NCBI RefSeq assembly: GCF_002814235.1
Contig: NZ_PHSU01000006.1
Span: 22,140-86,139, forward strand
From: Pseudomonas sp. QS1027
GTDB lineage: Bacteria; Pseudomonadota; Gammaproteobacteria; Pseudomonadales; Pseudomonadaceae
Direction: 5' to 3'
Length of the DNA stretch: 64,000 nucleotides
The notes beneath the pieces are model-generated. The model saw only the letters and a program-made list of their open reading frames with translations. It had not been told where the DNA came from and did no database searches. Position numbers and translations under genes: made by a program. This document shows positions 25,036 through 33,895 of the stretch, piece after piece. The first letter of the stretch is position 1; each line of letters begins with the position of its first letter.

Positions 25036-25917
25036 ATGCGTACACACTCTATCCATTACATGATGGCGGCCTTGCTGTTGTCCGGCGCAACCCCTGCACT
25101 GTCTTTGGCCGATGAGATGGCCAGCTATGCGGTGGATGTCACCGCACGGGTCAGCTCCGATATTCGCACTCGAGGCGTCTCCGATTCGTTGAATCGACCG
25201 GGCGCCAAAGTCACCCTGCAAGTTGCTCATGAAAGTGGCTTGGTGGCCCTGGCCGAGTTCACCACCGTCAGCAAAAAGGAGTTTCTGGGCGGAGACGGTG
25301 CCGGGGTTTTACTCGCTGGTGGTTATAGGTTCGGCGATCCCGAGGCCTGGCATTTTGGTCTGGGGCTGGCGAGTGAGATGTTTCCCGGTGCCCAGTTCAA
25401 GGCCCCGAATCGATTCGACTTTGACACCTTCACACCGACCGATGTGCGCAGCACTAACTACAACAGCCAATTCGCCGTGTTGGAGATCGGGTATGGGGCA
25501 CTGGAGGGCCGGATCGCCAACGTGCTCTCCAAAACCTATCGCGGTGCCAATACCGGAGGTGTCTGCGGGGCGATATTGCAGTTCAGCCAAGATCCTACAA
25601 AAGGGCTGGCGTGTTATGCCCGAGGGGACCACAACTCGCGTGGTAGCCTGCTCTATGACTTGGATTACAAGTATGCGCTGGGGATGAATACCACGCTGAA
25701 ACTGCATGCCGGTTACCAGCAGATCGCCAACTTCGACGAAGCGAATTTCGCCGACTATGGTGTTGGCCTGGTGCACCGCTGGTGGGGTTTCGACTGGGGG
25801 CTTGATTGGGTGACCGCCAAGACTCGAGCGCGAGAGTTGTACCTGGCCGACGATGATGGACATGCGCGGGCGACGGACGACAGTCGTTGGGTCCTTTCGG
25901 TTTCCCGTCAATTCTGA
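25036..25917 (+). CDS. TorF-like putative outer-membrane porin (copy 2)
   Basis: A 293-residue paralogue of the protein at 16347-17246, with signal peptide (MMAALLLSGATPALSLA) and terminal Phe (VLSVSRQF). The conserved TorF/Gcw_chp segments are YAVDVTARVSSDIRTRGVSDS and VAHESGLVALAEFTTVS. GGGAGAG lies just before the ATG at 25036. It is the second gene of the operon, directly followed by the kinase gene with a 10-nt gap. Having two close copies in one island suggests the two halves descend from a duplicated porin-plus-enzyme module or serve related substrates. Confidence 0.83.
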   Translation: MRTHSIHYMMAALLLSGATPALSLADEMASYAVDVTARVSSDIRTRGVSDSLNRPGAKVTLQVAHESGLVALAEFTTVSKKEFLGGDGAGVLLAGGYRFGDPEAWHFGLGLASEMFPGAQFKAPNRFDFDTFTPTDVRSTNYNSQFAVLEIGYGALEGRIANVLSKTYRGANTGGVCGAILQFSQDPTKGLACYARGDHNSRGSLLYDLDYKYALGMNTTLKLHAGYQQIANFDEANFADYGVGLVHRWWGFDWGLDWVTAKTRARELYLADDDGHARATDDSRWVLSVSRQF

Positions 25918-25927
25918 GTACCCTCTT

Positions 25928-27556
25928 ATGACCTCGCTTTTCTTTTCCCGGGAGCCCGAAACGGCGACCGGGCTGGAGCAACTCGTCCTCGCGGTCGATC
26001 TCGGGACGTCTGGCTGCAAGTGCGCGCTGGTTTCGCTCGAAGGAGAGATCCGCGCGTGGGCATTCAACAGTGTGCCCTTGCATGTCAGTGGATTGAGTGC
26101 CGAGCAGGAGCCGCAGGATTGGTGGAATGCTTTTATCCGCGGAGCAACCGAGTTGCTCGGCACCGATCCGGTCAGACGTCGGCAGGTGATTGCCGTGTGC
26201 TGCTCGACCCAAAGCGAGGGGACGGTCTGCGTCGATCGAGATGGGGTGGCCATTGGTCGAGCGATGCTGTGGCTGGATAAGCGTGGCGCCACTGCCGTCA
26301 AGCGTCGTATGGGGGGAGGGCGCTTCAGCCTGGCCGGTTATGCCCCTCTCAAACTCTGGCGCTCATTGCGTTTGACTGGCGGGGTCGCTTCGTTGTCCGG
26401 CATGGATTCGGCCGGGCACATGGCCTACGTTCTTGATCATGAGCCGCTGCGATATGAGCGAACCCACAAGTTCCTGAATGTTCTCGACTACATGAACCTG
26501 CGCTTGTCCGGTCGATATTGTGCCACGAGCGATTCGATACTGACGTCCTGGATCACGGATAACCGCGACCCTCATCGCATTCGCTATGACGACAGTCTGG
26601 TACGAGCGCTGGGTATTGACGCAGGCAAACTGCCGGAGCTGGTGGGCTCGACCGAGGTCATCGGATCGCTGCTGCCTGAGTTGGCCGATGCACTGGGGCT
26701 CTCTCGAGACACCCAGGTAGTGGCGGGTGCCGTAGACACCTCCGCCGTGGCGGTAGGTGCCGCGGTGACTGATTTCGCCTCGCATCTGTATTTGGGGACA
26801 TCCTCTTGGGTGGGTGCTCATGTGCCGTTCAAGAAGTCCAGTGTACGTCACCACATCGCAGCCGTGCCGAGCGCGGTCAAAGGCCGATATCTGGCATTAG
26901 CCATGCAGTCGGCTGCGGGGGCGAACCTTTCGTTTTTACGAGACAAGGTCCTGTATCACCCTGACGAGTTGCTCAGTGATGAGCAACAGCCGGATGTGTA
27001 TGCCTTGTTGGACCGAATTGCGGCCAGGGTGCCGCCGGGGGCACGGGGGCTGATCTACACGCCTTGGCTCTGTGGTGAGCGATCCCCGGTGGGGGACCCG
27101 AGCCTGCGTGCAGGTTTGTTCAATCTGAAGCTTGAGCATTCACGAGAAGACATCATTCGGGCCTTCATGGAAGGCGTTGCGCTCAACACACGCTGGATGC
27201 TGGAGCCGTTCTCCCGCTTTCTCGGCCAATCGAGTGAGGTGGTCGTGGCCACGGGCGGGGGCGCCCAATCCAGCGTGTGGTGCCAGATCATGGCCGATGT
27301 CACCGGCCATGTGATCCAGCAGCCTCACAATCCCATCCAGACCAATGCTCGCGGTGCCGCATTCATCGCTGCGGTCGCCCTTGGAAAATTACAGTTTCAT
27401 GATTTGCCGGCCCTGCAACGCCCCCATCGGCTGTATGAGCCGTCACGGGAAACGCGGGCTCTGTATGACGATCGTTTCGCCACTTTCAAGGAGGTCCGCA
27501 AGCGGCTTGCTCCGCTCTATCGCCGCCTGAACCCATCGCAGGAGACTGCTCCATGA
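25928..27556 (+). CDS. FGGY-family carbohydrate kinase
   Basis: A 542-residue FGGY kinase, somewhat longer than xylulokinase. N-terminal phosphate-binding motif LAVDLGTSGCKCALV; VVAGAVDTSAVAVGAA holds the expected catalytic Asp; C-terminal adenosine motif VVVATGGGAQSSVWCQIMAD. FGGY kinases phosphorylate ketoses, polyols or related hydroxy compounds with ATP. The start ATG at 25928 is 10 nt past the porin stop; the Shine-Dalgarno is weak. Its stop overlaps the class II aldolase start (ATGA), so phosphorylation followed by aldol cleavage of the same substrate is likely. The substrate is not a standard sugar I can name. Confidence 0.87.
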   Translation: MTSLFFSREPETATGLEQLVLAVDLGTSGCKCALVSLEGEIRAWAFNSVPLHVSGLSAEQEPQDWWNAFIRGATELLGTDPVRRRQVIAVCCSTQSEGTVCVDRDGVAIGRAMLWLDKRGATAVKRRMGGGRFSLAGYAPLKLWRSLRLTGGVASLSGMDSAGHMAYVLDHEPLRYERTHKFLNVLDYMNLRLSGRYCATSDSILTSWITDNRDPHRIRYDDSLVRALGIDAGKLPELVGSTEVIGSLLPELADALGLSRDTQVVAGAVDTSAVAVGAAVTDFASHLYLGTSSWVGAHVPFKKSSVRHHIAAVPSAVKGRYLALAMQSAAGANLSFLRDKVLYHPDELLSDEQQPDVYALLDRIAARVPPGARGLIYTPWLCGERSPVGDPSLRAGLFNLKLEHSREDIIRAFMEGVALNTRWMLEPFSRFLGQSSEVVVATGGGAQSSVWCQIMADVTGHVIQQPHNPIQTNARGAAFIAAVALGKLQFHDLPALQRPHRLYEPSRETRALYDDRFATFKEVRKRLAPLYRRLNPSQETAP

Positions 27557-28236
27557 ATCAAGTACAAGAGCGGATTGTCGAGTTGTCGCAGCGTCTGTCA
27601 CAGCGCGGTTTCTTTGCCGCTACTGGTGGAAATCTGGCATTGCGCGTTGATGCGTTGCATATAGCGGTCACGCCGTCGGCCACGGACTATTTCACCATGC
27701 GTGCCGACGACGTCTGCGTATTACGCCTGAAGGACCTGGTGCAAATATCAGGTGAGCGGGCGCCCTCTGTGGAAAGCGGTCTACATGCCAAAATTCTGCG
27801 CAATCGCCCGGACGTGAATTGCAGCATCCACACCCATCAGCCCCTGGCCAGTGCCTGCACGTTGCTGGGCAAACCCTTGGAAGTCGGTTACCCGCAGCTA
27901 TGGAAGTCACTGGGCCAACGTATCCCACTGGTGGGTTATGCCCCTTCGGGGACTGGCTGGTTGGCCAGTAAGTTGGAGCGCGCCATACGCTCGGACCAAA
28001 ACGCTTACCTGATGCGCAACCACGGTGTGCTGTGTTGCGGCCCCGATATCGATACAACCCTGGATCGTCTGGAAGATCTCGAGACGCTCTGTCGGGATCA
28101 TCTGTTGAAACAGATCAAGGCGCACACCCGAGGCCGACCTGAGTCTCGTGCGGCTGTGGCTCGCTTGATCGACGCTTTGACCTTGGCCTCATCGGCTGCT
28201 GTCAGCCCCCAGAATCTTTCAGAGACTCAATCATGA
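27553..28236 (+). CDS. Class II aldolase/adducin family protein (MtnB-like)
   Basis: A 227-residue zinc aldolase or dehydratase. The metal ligands are present: His93 and His95 in SIHTHQP and His157 in MRNHGVL, with Glu74 in VESGLH as the acid/base. The N-terminal RGFFAATGGNLALRV and VTPSATDYFTMRADDVCVL are typical of methylthioribulose-1-phosphate dehydratase (MtnB)-like members. It is coupled by 4-nt overlaps to the kinase before and the aminotransferase after. Likely acts on the phosphorylated product of the kinase. MtnB itself is unlikely because no other methionine-salvage gene is present. A degenerate paralogue is two genes downstream. Confidence 0.87.
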   Translation: MNQVQERIVELSQRLSQRGFFAATGGNLALRVDALHIAVTPSATDYFTMRADDVCVLRLKDLVQISGERAPSVESGLHAKILRNRPDVNCSIHTHQPLASACTLLGKPLEVGYPQLWKSLGQRIPLVGYAPSGTGWLASKLERAIRSDQNAYLMRNHGVLCCGPDIDTTLDRLEDLETLCRDHLLKQIKAHTRGRPESRAAVARLIDALTLASSAAVSPQNLSETQS

Positions 28237-29714
28237 ACGAGCCCCTTCGTCCTTCCACCCTGTCCCAAATGACCTCACCTGCCGTTTCGCAATGGCCTGA
28301 TGTGGACTCGTTGTATCGACGCTTCGATGAACTGGTCAAACAACCAATCCGCCCACTGAAGCGGGATGCGTTGAGCAAGGTAATGAGCTATTTCGACGAA
28401 CGTTGCCAAGGTTCGAAGCAGCTCGCCGAGGCGGCAAAAAAAGTCATACCGGGTGGTGTACAGCATAACCTGGCATTCAATCATCCGTTCCCGCTCGCCA
28501 TCTCTCAGGCCAAAGGTGCTTACCTGACGGACGTCGACGGTAACCGTTACATCGATTTCCTACAGGCGGGTGGGCCGACGTTGCTGGGCTCCAATCACCC
28601 GGCCATCCGCGAGCAGGTCAACCGGATTCTTGATGAGTGCGGGCCGGTCACGGGTTTGTTGCACGAGTACGAGGTTAAGCTGGCGGAGTTGGTCTGCGAG
28701 ATGATGCCGGGAGTAGACATGGTGCGTCTGCTCGGTTCCGGCACTGAGGCGGTGATGGCCGCTGTTCGCCTGGCGCGCGCCTACACTCGTAAGAAGTGGG
28801 TAATCAAGATCGGGGGGGCTTACCACGGCTGGAGTGACCAGCTTGTCTACGGGATGCGTTTGCCTGGCACCGGCCGGATGGAAGCGGTGGGCATTCCCCG
28901 GGGCGCCACGGCGCACACCCAGGAGAGTCCGCCCAACAACCTGGATGCATTGCGTCGCAGGTTGCAGATTAACCGCCTGCGTGGTGGCACCGCTGCCGTG
29001 ATGGTGGAGCCCTTCGGGCCTGAAAGCGGAACCCGTCCGGTACACCCGGACTTCAACCGACAGTTACGCAAACTGTGTGACGAGTTCGACACGTTGTTGA
29101 TTTTCGATGAAGTGGTGACCGGTTTCCGTGCCGGGTTGGGCGGGGCACAAGCCTATTTCAACGTCATGCCGGACATTACGGTGCTGGGTAAATGCCTGAC
29201 CGGCGGATACCCGATGGCCGGTGCCATCGGCGGGCGTCGGGACGTGATGCAACTGCTCGCGGGCGGTATCGGTACCTCCGCCAGGCGGGCCTTCGTCGGT
29301 GGGACGCTGTCGGCCAATCCGCTGTCCTGCGTGGCGGGTTATTACGCGCTGCTGGAAGCGCGGCGCCTGGATGCGCCTGCCGTGGCCGGGCGTGCTGGTG
29401 ACCGGATGCGAAAGGGCCTTGAAGACATTATCACCCGTCGAGGCTTGCCGTATGTGGCTTATAACATGGGCTCCATCGTTCACTTGCAGACCTCCGGTGT
29501 GCTGCTGCTCGACACCAGCAACCCGCTCAAACTGCTCCGGGCGCGCAACGAAGCCAAAACCCGCAAGCACATGATGGAAGAGATGGGCGCTGCTTATACC
29601 GCCCACGGTCTGATCACCCTGGCGGGGAGCCGGATTTATACGAGTCTGGCCGATACCGACGAGGTCATCGATGAGGCACTCGAGCGATTCGACGCCGTTT
29701 TTCAATTGGTGTGA
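28233..29714 (+). CDS. GSAM-like class III aminotransferase
   Basis: A 493-residue PLP enzyme resembling glutamate-1-semialdehyde aminomutase: VIPGGVQHNL opening motif, LGSGTEAVMAAVRLARAYT, KIGGAYHGWSD, IFDEVVTGFRAGLGG and Schiff-base Lys320 in VLGKCLTGGYPMAGAIGG. The N-terminal about 60 residues extend beyond GSAM. A HemL role is improbable in a catabolic operon; such relatives transaminate amino alcohols, beta-amino acids or amino aldehydes. The 4-nt ATGA overlap with the aldolase gene indicates coupled translation. I infer removal or transfer of an amino group from the pathway substrate. Confidence 0.87.
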   Translation: MNEPLRPSTLSQMTSPAVSQWPDVDSLYRRFDELVKQPIRPLKRDALSKVMSYFDERCQGSKQLAEAAKKVIPGGVQHNLAFNHPFPLAISQAKGAYLTDVDGNRYIDFLQAGGPTLLGSNHPAIREQVNRILDECGPVTGLLHEYEVKLAELVCEMMPGVDMVRLLGSGTEAVMAAVRLARAYTRKKWVIKIGGAYHGWSDQLVYGMRLPGTGRMEAVGIPRGATAHTQESPPNNLDALRRRLQINRLRGGTAAVMVEPFGPESGTRPVHPDFNRQLRKLCDEFDTLLIFDEVVTGFRAGLGGAQAYFNVMPDITVLGKCLTGGYPMAGAIGGRRDVMQLLAGGIGTSARRAFVGGTLSANPLSCVAGYYALLEARRLDAPAVAGRAGDRMRKGLEDIITRRGLPYVAYNMGSIVHLQTSGVLLLDTSNPLKLLRARNEAKTRKHMMEEMGAAYTAHGLITLAGSRIYTSLADTDEVIDEALERFDAVFQLV

Positions 29715-29724
29715 GGTGAATTCC

Positions 29725-30345
29725 ATGCGAGATTTACTTCGACAACAATGGCTGGACTTGCGTCAACGTCTGAGCAGCCAGGTCGCCGCTCATGCCAGTT
29801 TCTCCTTGCGTTTACCTGGCGAGAAGGGGATGTGGTGGGGGCGACTGGATAGCCCTGAACCACTCAGGATCGACTGGACTGTGGCCCCAGTGGGCGATGC
29901 GCAGGCACATGTAGCTATTTATCGGGTACGCCATGATGTGGGTGCGATCCTCCTAGGTGGTGGAGCATTTGGCAATTGCCTGGCCGATTTTGGCGGCGTC
30001 ATGCCTATCCTGTTTGATGAGCAGGCGCGGCATCTGGGGCATATGGCTACGCCAGTGGGAATGCTCGGTGAGTTGGCCGAAGCCTTGCGTCTGGGTGGTA
30101 ATGCGGTACTGGTCAGGGGAGTACCTGCTTGCCTGGGGGCCACGGGCACACGCATGGCGCTCAATGCCGAATTATTTGAGAAGTGCGCTAAAGCCTACAC
30201 CCTGGCTGAGGCCACGGGTGCTCGGATCACGCACTTGCCTTGGTGGGTGGCATTTATCGCCAATGGTCGATTGATGAAAGACGAGAAGAGGGCGGCGCGC
30301 TGTTTTGCCAACGGCCAACTCCCTCCAGAAAGTCGGGGCTACTGA
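29725..30345 (+). CDS. Class II aldolase homologue lacking metal-binding histidines (pseudoenzyme)
   Basis: A 206-residue protein that aligns with the intact aldolase at 27553 (HVAIYRVRHDVGAI with HAKILRNRPDVNCSI; GGNAVLVRGVPACLGATG with DQNAYLMRNHGVLCCG). The HTH zinc motif is replaced by Leu77-Gly-Gly and the third zinc His by Val133, so zinc catalysis should be impossible. The start at 29725 has GAGGTGA upstream and lies 10 nt past the aminotransferase stop. The frame is intact and sits mid-operon. It may be a structural partner of the intact aldolase (these enzymes form tetramers), a ligand-binding protein, or an enzyme with new chemistry. Confidence 0.75.
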   Translation: MRDLLRQQWLDLRQRLSSQVAAHASFSLRLPGEKGMWWGRLDSPEPLRIDWTVAPVGDAQAHVAIYRVRHDVGAILLGGGAFGNCLADFGGVMPILFDEQARHLGHMATPVGMLGELAEALRLGGNAVLVRGVPACLGATGTRMALNAELFEKCAKAYTLAEATGARITHLPWWVAFIANGRLMKDEKRAARCFANGQLPPESRGY

Positions 30346-30369
30346 ATCATCTATAGAGGCTCAACGCTC

Positions 30370-32343
30370 ATGCATACCTCGTCCGCTGTTTCTCGCAAGC
30401 ATCTTGTTGCTGCATTGACTCTAGGTTCCGTGGCGGTACTCATGGTGGGCCTGCAACCCCTTCTCCTTGGCGAGCTGCTGGCGGCGGGTCGGCTCTCGCT
30501 TGAAGGGGTCGGTCTGGTTGCCATGGGGGAGATCGTCGCGTTGGGGGCCGGGGTCATTGTCGGTGATTTATTGCGATCGATGATGAACCTGCGTTTTATC
30601 ACGATCGTGGCGGCGGTGTTCACCGCCGCGCTGGATCTCATGACCACAACGGCAACGGGGGATACCGGACTTATCGTAGTGCGTGCCTTGGCGGGTTTGA
30701 CGGAGGGCCTTCTGTTGTGGGGGGCAGTCAGTCTGATTGTCCAGGGGCCTCATCCAGATCGCGTGTCAGGCCTGTTCATGGTGGTCCAGACCCTGGCCCA
30801 GGGTGTCATCGCGGCGGTTCTGGCTTTTTGGGTACTGCCGCGGCAAAGCGTATCCGGAGGATTTGTGTTGCTGGCGATGATATCGCTGGCGTCGGTGCTG
30901 CTGGTTTGTTGGCAACCTGTCCGACTGGCACCTCTGAGCAGTGGCGCGAGCCAGGAGGGTGGTTTTTCCTGGCAGCGTTCACATCTGCTGTTGCTGGCAG
31001 CGGTCTTTATCCAGCTCTCGGCCATTGGAGCGCTCTGGGCTTATATGGAGCCCTTGGGTAAATACGCCGGGTTGGATGCACAGGGCGCGCAAGCAATGAT
31101 TTCGGCGGCTTTGTTCATGCAGGTGTTGGGTGGTTGTTGCGGCATTTTGTTGGTGCGTAGGGTATCTGAGTTCAAGCTACTGGCGACGGCTGCCGTGCTG
31201 TTGGGTGGCATTGCTGTTGGTATGTACCTGTCAGTGGGGCAGGGTGCAAAAGCGTTTATGTTGCTCAGCGGCTTTTTCAGCCTGGTATACCTGATGCTCA
31301 CCCCTTTTCAGGTTCGGATTGCATTGAGTCTTGATCCGTCCGGACGCGTTGCGGTGCTGATTCCAGGCATGCAATTGCTGGGTTGCGCCTTCGGGCCATT
31401 GGTCGCCTCGCAGTGGGTGGTCGGCGATTATGTTCAGCCAGTGGCGCTTGTCAGTGTTGGGTTTTCTCTACTGGCGTTCATCCTGTTGTGTTGGTTGCGC
31501 AGGACATCGGTGATTGAAGAGGGTGGATTTGATGGCAAGGTTGTCCTGATCGTCGGCGCTTCCTCCGGTATGGGCCGCGGTCTGGCGTTACGTTTGGCGC
31601 AAGAGGGCGCTGTAGTGGTGGCCACCGCACGGCGTCAGGAACAACTCAATGAACTACGGCGTGAGATCCTCGGGCAGGGTGGAAAGTGTCTGGTACGAGC
31701 GGCGGATGCTTTGAACGAGCAGGCCGCTGCCGACTTGGTGGCGGAGGTTGTGGCGCTTTACGGCCACCTTGACGTGGTGGTGCTCAACGCCGGTGGCGCG
31801 CCAGCGCTGGATATGCGGCGGATGAACCCTGGGCAAGTCACGGCCTACATGAGGTCCAACTATGACGTGGCGGTTAATTACCTGTTTCCCGCACTGGAGC
31901 AAATGAGGGTGCAACGGAATGGTCTGATCGTTCAAACCAATTCTCTGGCGGGTTTTATTGGCGTACCACTGCAAGGGCCTTACTGCGCGGCCAAGGGCGC
32001 ATTACGTCTGCTGATTGATACCTGCCGCATAGAGTTTGGTGGGTACGGTATTCGTTTCCTTTCTCTGTATCCGGGCTTTGTTGCAACGGCTCAGACGGCA
32101 AACGACGGTATGCCCGCGCCGTTGGAGTTGTCGGAGGTGGATGCCGTTTCACACATGCTCAAAGCTATGCGCGGAAAGCGTTGGGATTATCTCTTTCCGT
32201 GGTCCATTGGATGGATTGTGCGGCTGGCGAGGGTGCTCCCCAAACCCCTCCTTCTCTGGGTGTTGCGCCGCGAGTTACCGCCCCTGCCAGAGGACGTTCG
32301 GGTGGTATCAACTCACTTGCAAACCTCAGGAAAGCGCCCATGA
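30370..32343 (+). CDS. MFS transporter - short-chain dehydrogenase fusion
   Basis: A single 657-codon frame. Residues 1 to about 380 are an MFS-type carrier with about 12 hydrophobic segments (VVRALAGLTEGLLLWGAVSL; LLCWLRRT at the end). From about 387 a complete classical SDR follows: GASSGMGRG cofactor loop, NAGG, catalytic Ser525-Tyr538-Lys542 (TNSLAGF; YCAAK) and a hydrophobic C-terminal stretch like those of the other SDRs here. The linker is only a few residues (TSVIEEGGFDGK), placing the dehydrogenase at the inner membrane face. The next gene starts within its stop codon (ATGA). The fusion implies that transport and oxidation/reduction of the substrate are coupled. I see no frameshift sign. 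Confidence 0.85.
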   Translation: MHTSSAVSRKHLVAALTLGSVAVLMVGLQPLLLGELLAAGRLSLEGVGLVAMGEIVALGAGVIVGDLLRSMMNLRFITIVAAVFTAALDLMTTTATGDTGLIVVRALAGLTEGLLLWGAVSLIVQGPHPDRVSGLFMVVQTLAQGVIAAVLAFWVLPRQSVSGGFVLLAMISLASVLLVCWQPVRLAPLSSGASQEGGFSWQRSHLLLLAAVFIQLSAIGALWAYMEPLGKYAGLDAQGAQAMISAALFMQVLGGCCGILLVRRVSEFKLLATAAVLLGGIAVGMYLSVGQGAKAFMLLSGFFSLVYLMLTPFQVRIALSLDPSGRVAVLIPGMQLLGCAFGPLVASQWVVGDYVQPVALVSVGFSLLAFILLCWLRRTSVIEEGGFDGKVVLIVGASSGMGRGLALRLAQEGAVVVATARRQEQLNELRREILGQGGKCLVRAADALNEQAAADLVAEVVALYGHLDVVVLNAGGAPALDMRRMNPGQVTAYMRSNYDVAVNYLFPALEQMRVQRNGLIVQTNSLAGFIGVPLQGPYCAAKGALRLLIDTCRIEFGGYGIRFLSLYPGFVATAQTANDGMPAPLELSEVDAVSHMLKAMRGKRWDYLFPWSIGWIVRLARVLPKPLLLWVLRRELPPLPEDVRVVSTHLQTSGKRP

Positions 32344-33788
32344 GCCAGTTAGTTGAAGTCGATGCCATTTCCGAAGTGGACGAGGTGTTTATCCATCGTT
32401 GTTTTTTGGCGCAGGCTGACCAGGCAATGCGCTTGCGCAGCTCCACCGCCTTAATGCGTATCGCCGGATTAAAACGGCTTCGTCATGCATTGCTCGCTAG
32501 TCGAGAAGCGCTTTACCAGGCTTTTCAGGGCGACTTCAGGAAGCCCGCTACCGAAGTGGAACTCACGGAAATCTTGCCGGTACTGGATGAAATCAGGCAT
32601 GCCATTCAACACCTTGGCCGTTGGATGCGCCCGCGCCGCGCTGCAACGACGCTCATGAGCCTGGGCAATCGAGGCCGGGTGGAGTTTCAGCCCAGAGGGC
32701 GATGCTTGATTATCGGGCCCTGGAATTATCCGGTGGCTACTGTACTGGGGCCCATCGTATCGGCGATTGCGGCTGGAAATACGGTGGTGTGCAAGCCTTC
32801 GGAATACACGCCTGCTGTAAACCGTGTGCTGAGCGACATTATTACCTCGGCCTTTGAGAGGCATACGGTTGAGCTTGTGACGGGCGGTGTCCCCACGGCC
32901 ACAGCGCTCTTGAAGCTACCGTTCGATCATATTTTTTTTACTGGATCGCCTTCGGTTGGGCGAATCGTGATGGCGGCCGCTTCACGTCATCTCACGTCGG
33001 TGACGCTTGAGCTGGGTGGTAAGTCTCCCGTCGTGGTAGGAGAGAGCGCTGATCTGAAACGTGCGGCACAATTGGTGCTGTGGGGGAAATTTATCAACGC
33101 AGGGCAATCGTGCATCGCACCCGATTATCTTTTCGTTCACAACCGTGTGCGTGAAGCATTTGTCGAGCACTGTCGACGCCTTCTGAAAGAACGGTATGGA
33201 GCCGGAAGTGATGACACCGCAGATCACCCAGACCTGGCCAGGATGATTAATCGGCAACAGGCCCAGCGGGTGGTGGGTTTGTTGGAGGAGGCGATGGCAA
33301 ACGGAGTGCCTTTGCTTGCCGGTGGGGAGCATGATGTGGGCCAATGCTACATTGGGCCTACCCTGTTGGGCGATCCGGGTACGACCACTCGCATCGCCCA
33401 GGAAGAGATTTTTGGCCCTGTGCTACCGGTGATTGGTTTCGACAACGTTACCGAGGTCATCTCTCGTATTAATACCGGGCCCAAGCCGCTTGCTCTGTAT
33501 ATTTGGAGTAGACAGTCTGCAGAAGTAAGGCAGTTGTTGGCGCAGATCAGTTCTGGCGGCGTCTGCGTAAACCAATGCATGCAGCACTATACGCACAGCA
33601 ATTTACCCTTTGGAGGGGTTAACCATTCGGGGATGGGCAGCAGTCATGGCTTTTTTGGTTTTCGTGCCTTTTCCCATGAGCGGGCTGTTCTGACGGGGGG
33701 GCGATTCACGCCAGCGCAATTGCTGTTTCCTCCCTACACGGCTTCAAAGCATAGGTTGGCTCGAATGATCTCTGCACTGGTGCGCTAG
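32340..33788 (+). CDS. Aldehyde dehydrogenase (coniferyl/fatty aldehyde type)
   Basis: A 482-residue aldehyde dehydrogenase similar in motif layout to the one at 19899: WMRPRRAATT, IGPWNYPVATVLGPIVSAIAAGN, FTGSPSVGR, general base Glu224 (TLELGGKSP) and catalytic Cys258 (INAGQSCIAPDY), NQCMQHYTHSNLPFGGVNHSG. The ATG at 32340 overlaps the fusion gene's stop (ATGA) and has GGAAAG upstream. It is the last gene of the operon and would oxidise an aldehyde released by the aldolase, aminotransferase or dehydrogenase steps. Third such enzyme in the island. Confidence 0.9.
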   Translation: MSQLVEVDAISEVDEVFIHRCFLAQADQAMRLRSSTALMRIAGLKRLRHALLASREALYQAFQGDFRKPATEVELTEILPVLDEIRHAIQHLGRWMRPRRAATTLMSLGNRGRVEFQPRGRCLIIGPWNYPVATVLGPIVSAIAAGNTVVCKPSEYTPAVNRVLSDIITSAFERHTVELVTGGVPTATALLKLPFDHIFFTGSPSVGRIVMAAASRHLTSVTLELGGKSPVVVGESADLKRAAQLVLWGKFINAGQSCIAPDYLFVHNRVREAFVEHCRRLLKERYGAGSDDTADHPDLARMINRQQAQRVVGLLEEAMANGVPLLAGGEHDVGQCYIGPTLLGDPGTTTRIAQEEIFGPVLPVIGFDNVTEVISRINTGPKPLALYIWSRQSAEVRQLLAQISSGGVCVNQCMQHYTHSNLPFGGVNHSGMGSSHGFFGFRAFSHERAVLTGGRFTPAQLLFPPYTASKHRLARMISALVR

Positions 33789-33798
33789 CTTTTTTGCT

Positions 33799-33825
33799 GG
33801 GAGGCAACCCTGTGTGAAGCCTCCC
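33799..33825. terminator. Hairpin at the end of the TetR-controlled operon
   Basis: GGGAGGC (33799-33805) and GCCTCCC (33819-33825) form a 7-bp stem with a 13-nt loop, 10 nt past the aldehyde dehydrogenase stop and before the convergent polygalacturonase. T-runs precede rather than follow it, so termination strength is uncertain. Confidence 0.45.
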
Positions 33826-33895
33826 TATGCGACCGGACTTTACGCGCGGGGCCCCGTTATCCAGAGCGAGGCCGTCGAGACTCCCCTTTGTAGCG

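Noticed and set aside
27553..28236. Methionine-salvage MtnB
   Set aside because: No mtnA, mtnC or mtnK-like neighbours; context is a kinase and aminotransferase operon.
28233..29714. GSAM-like protein as HemL for tetrapyrrole synthesis
   Set aside because: It is in an inducible-looking catabolic operon, has an extra N-terminal segment and no haem genes nearby.
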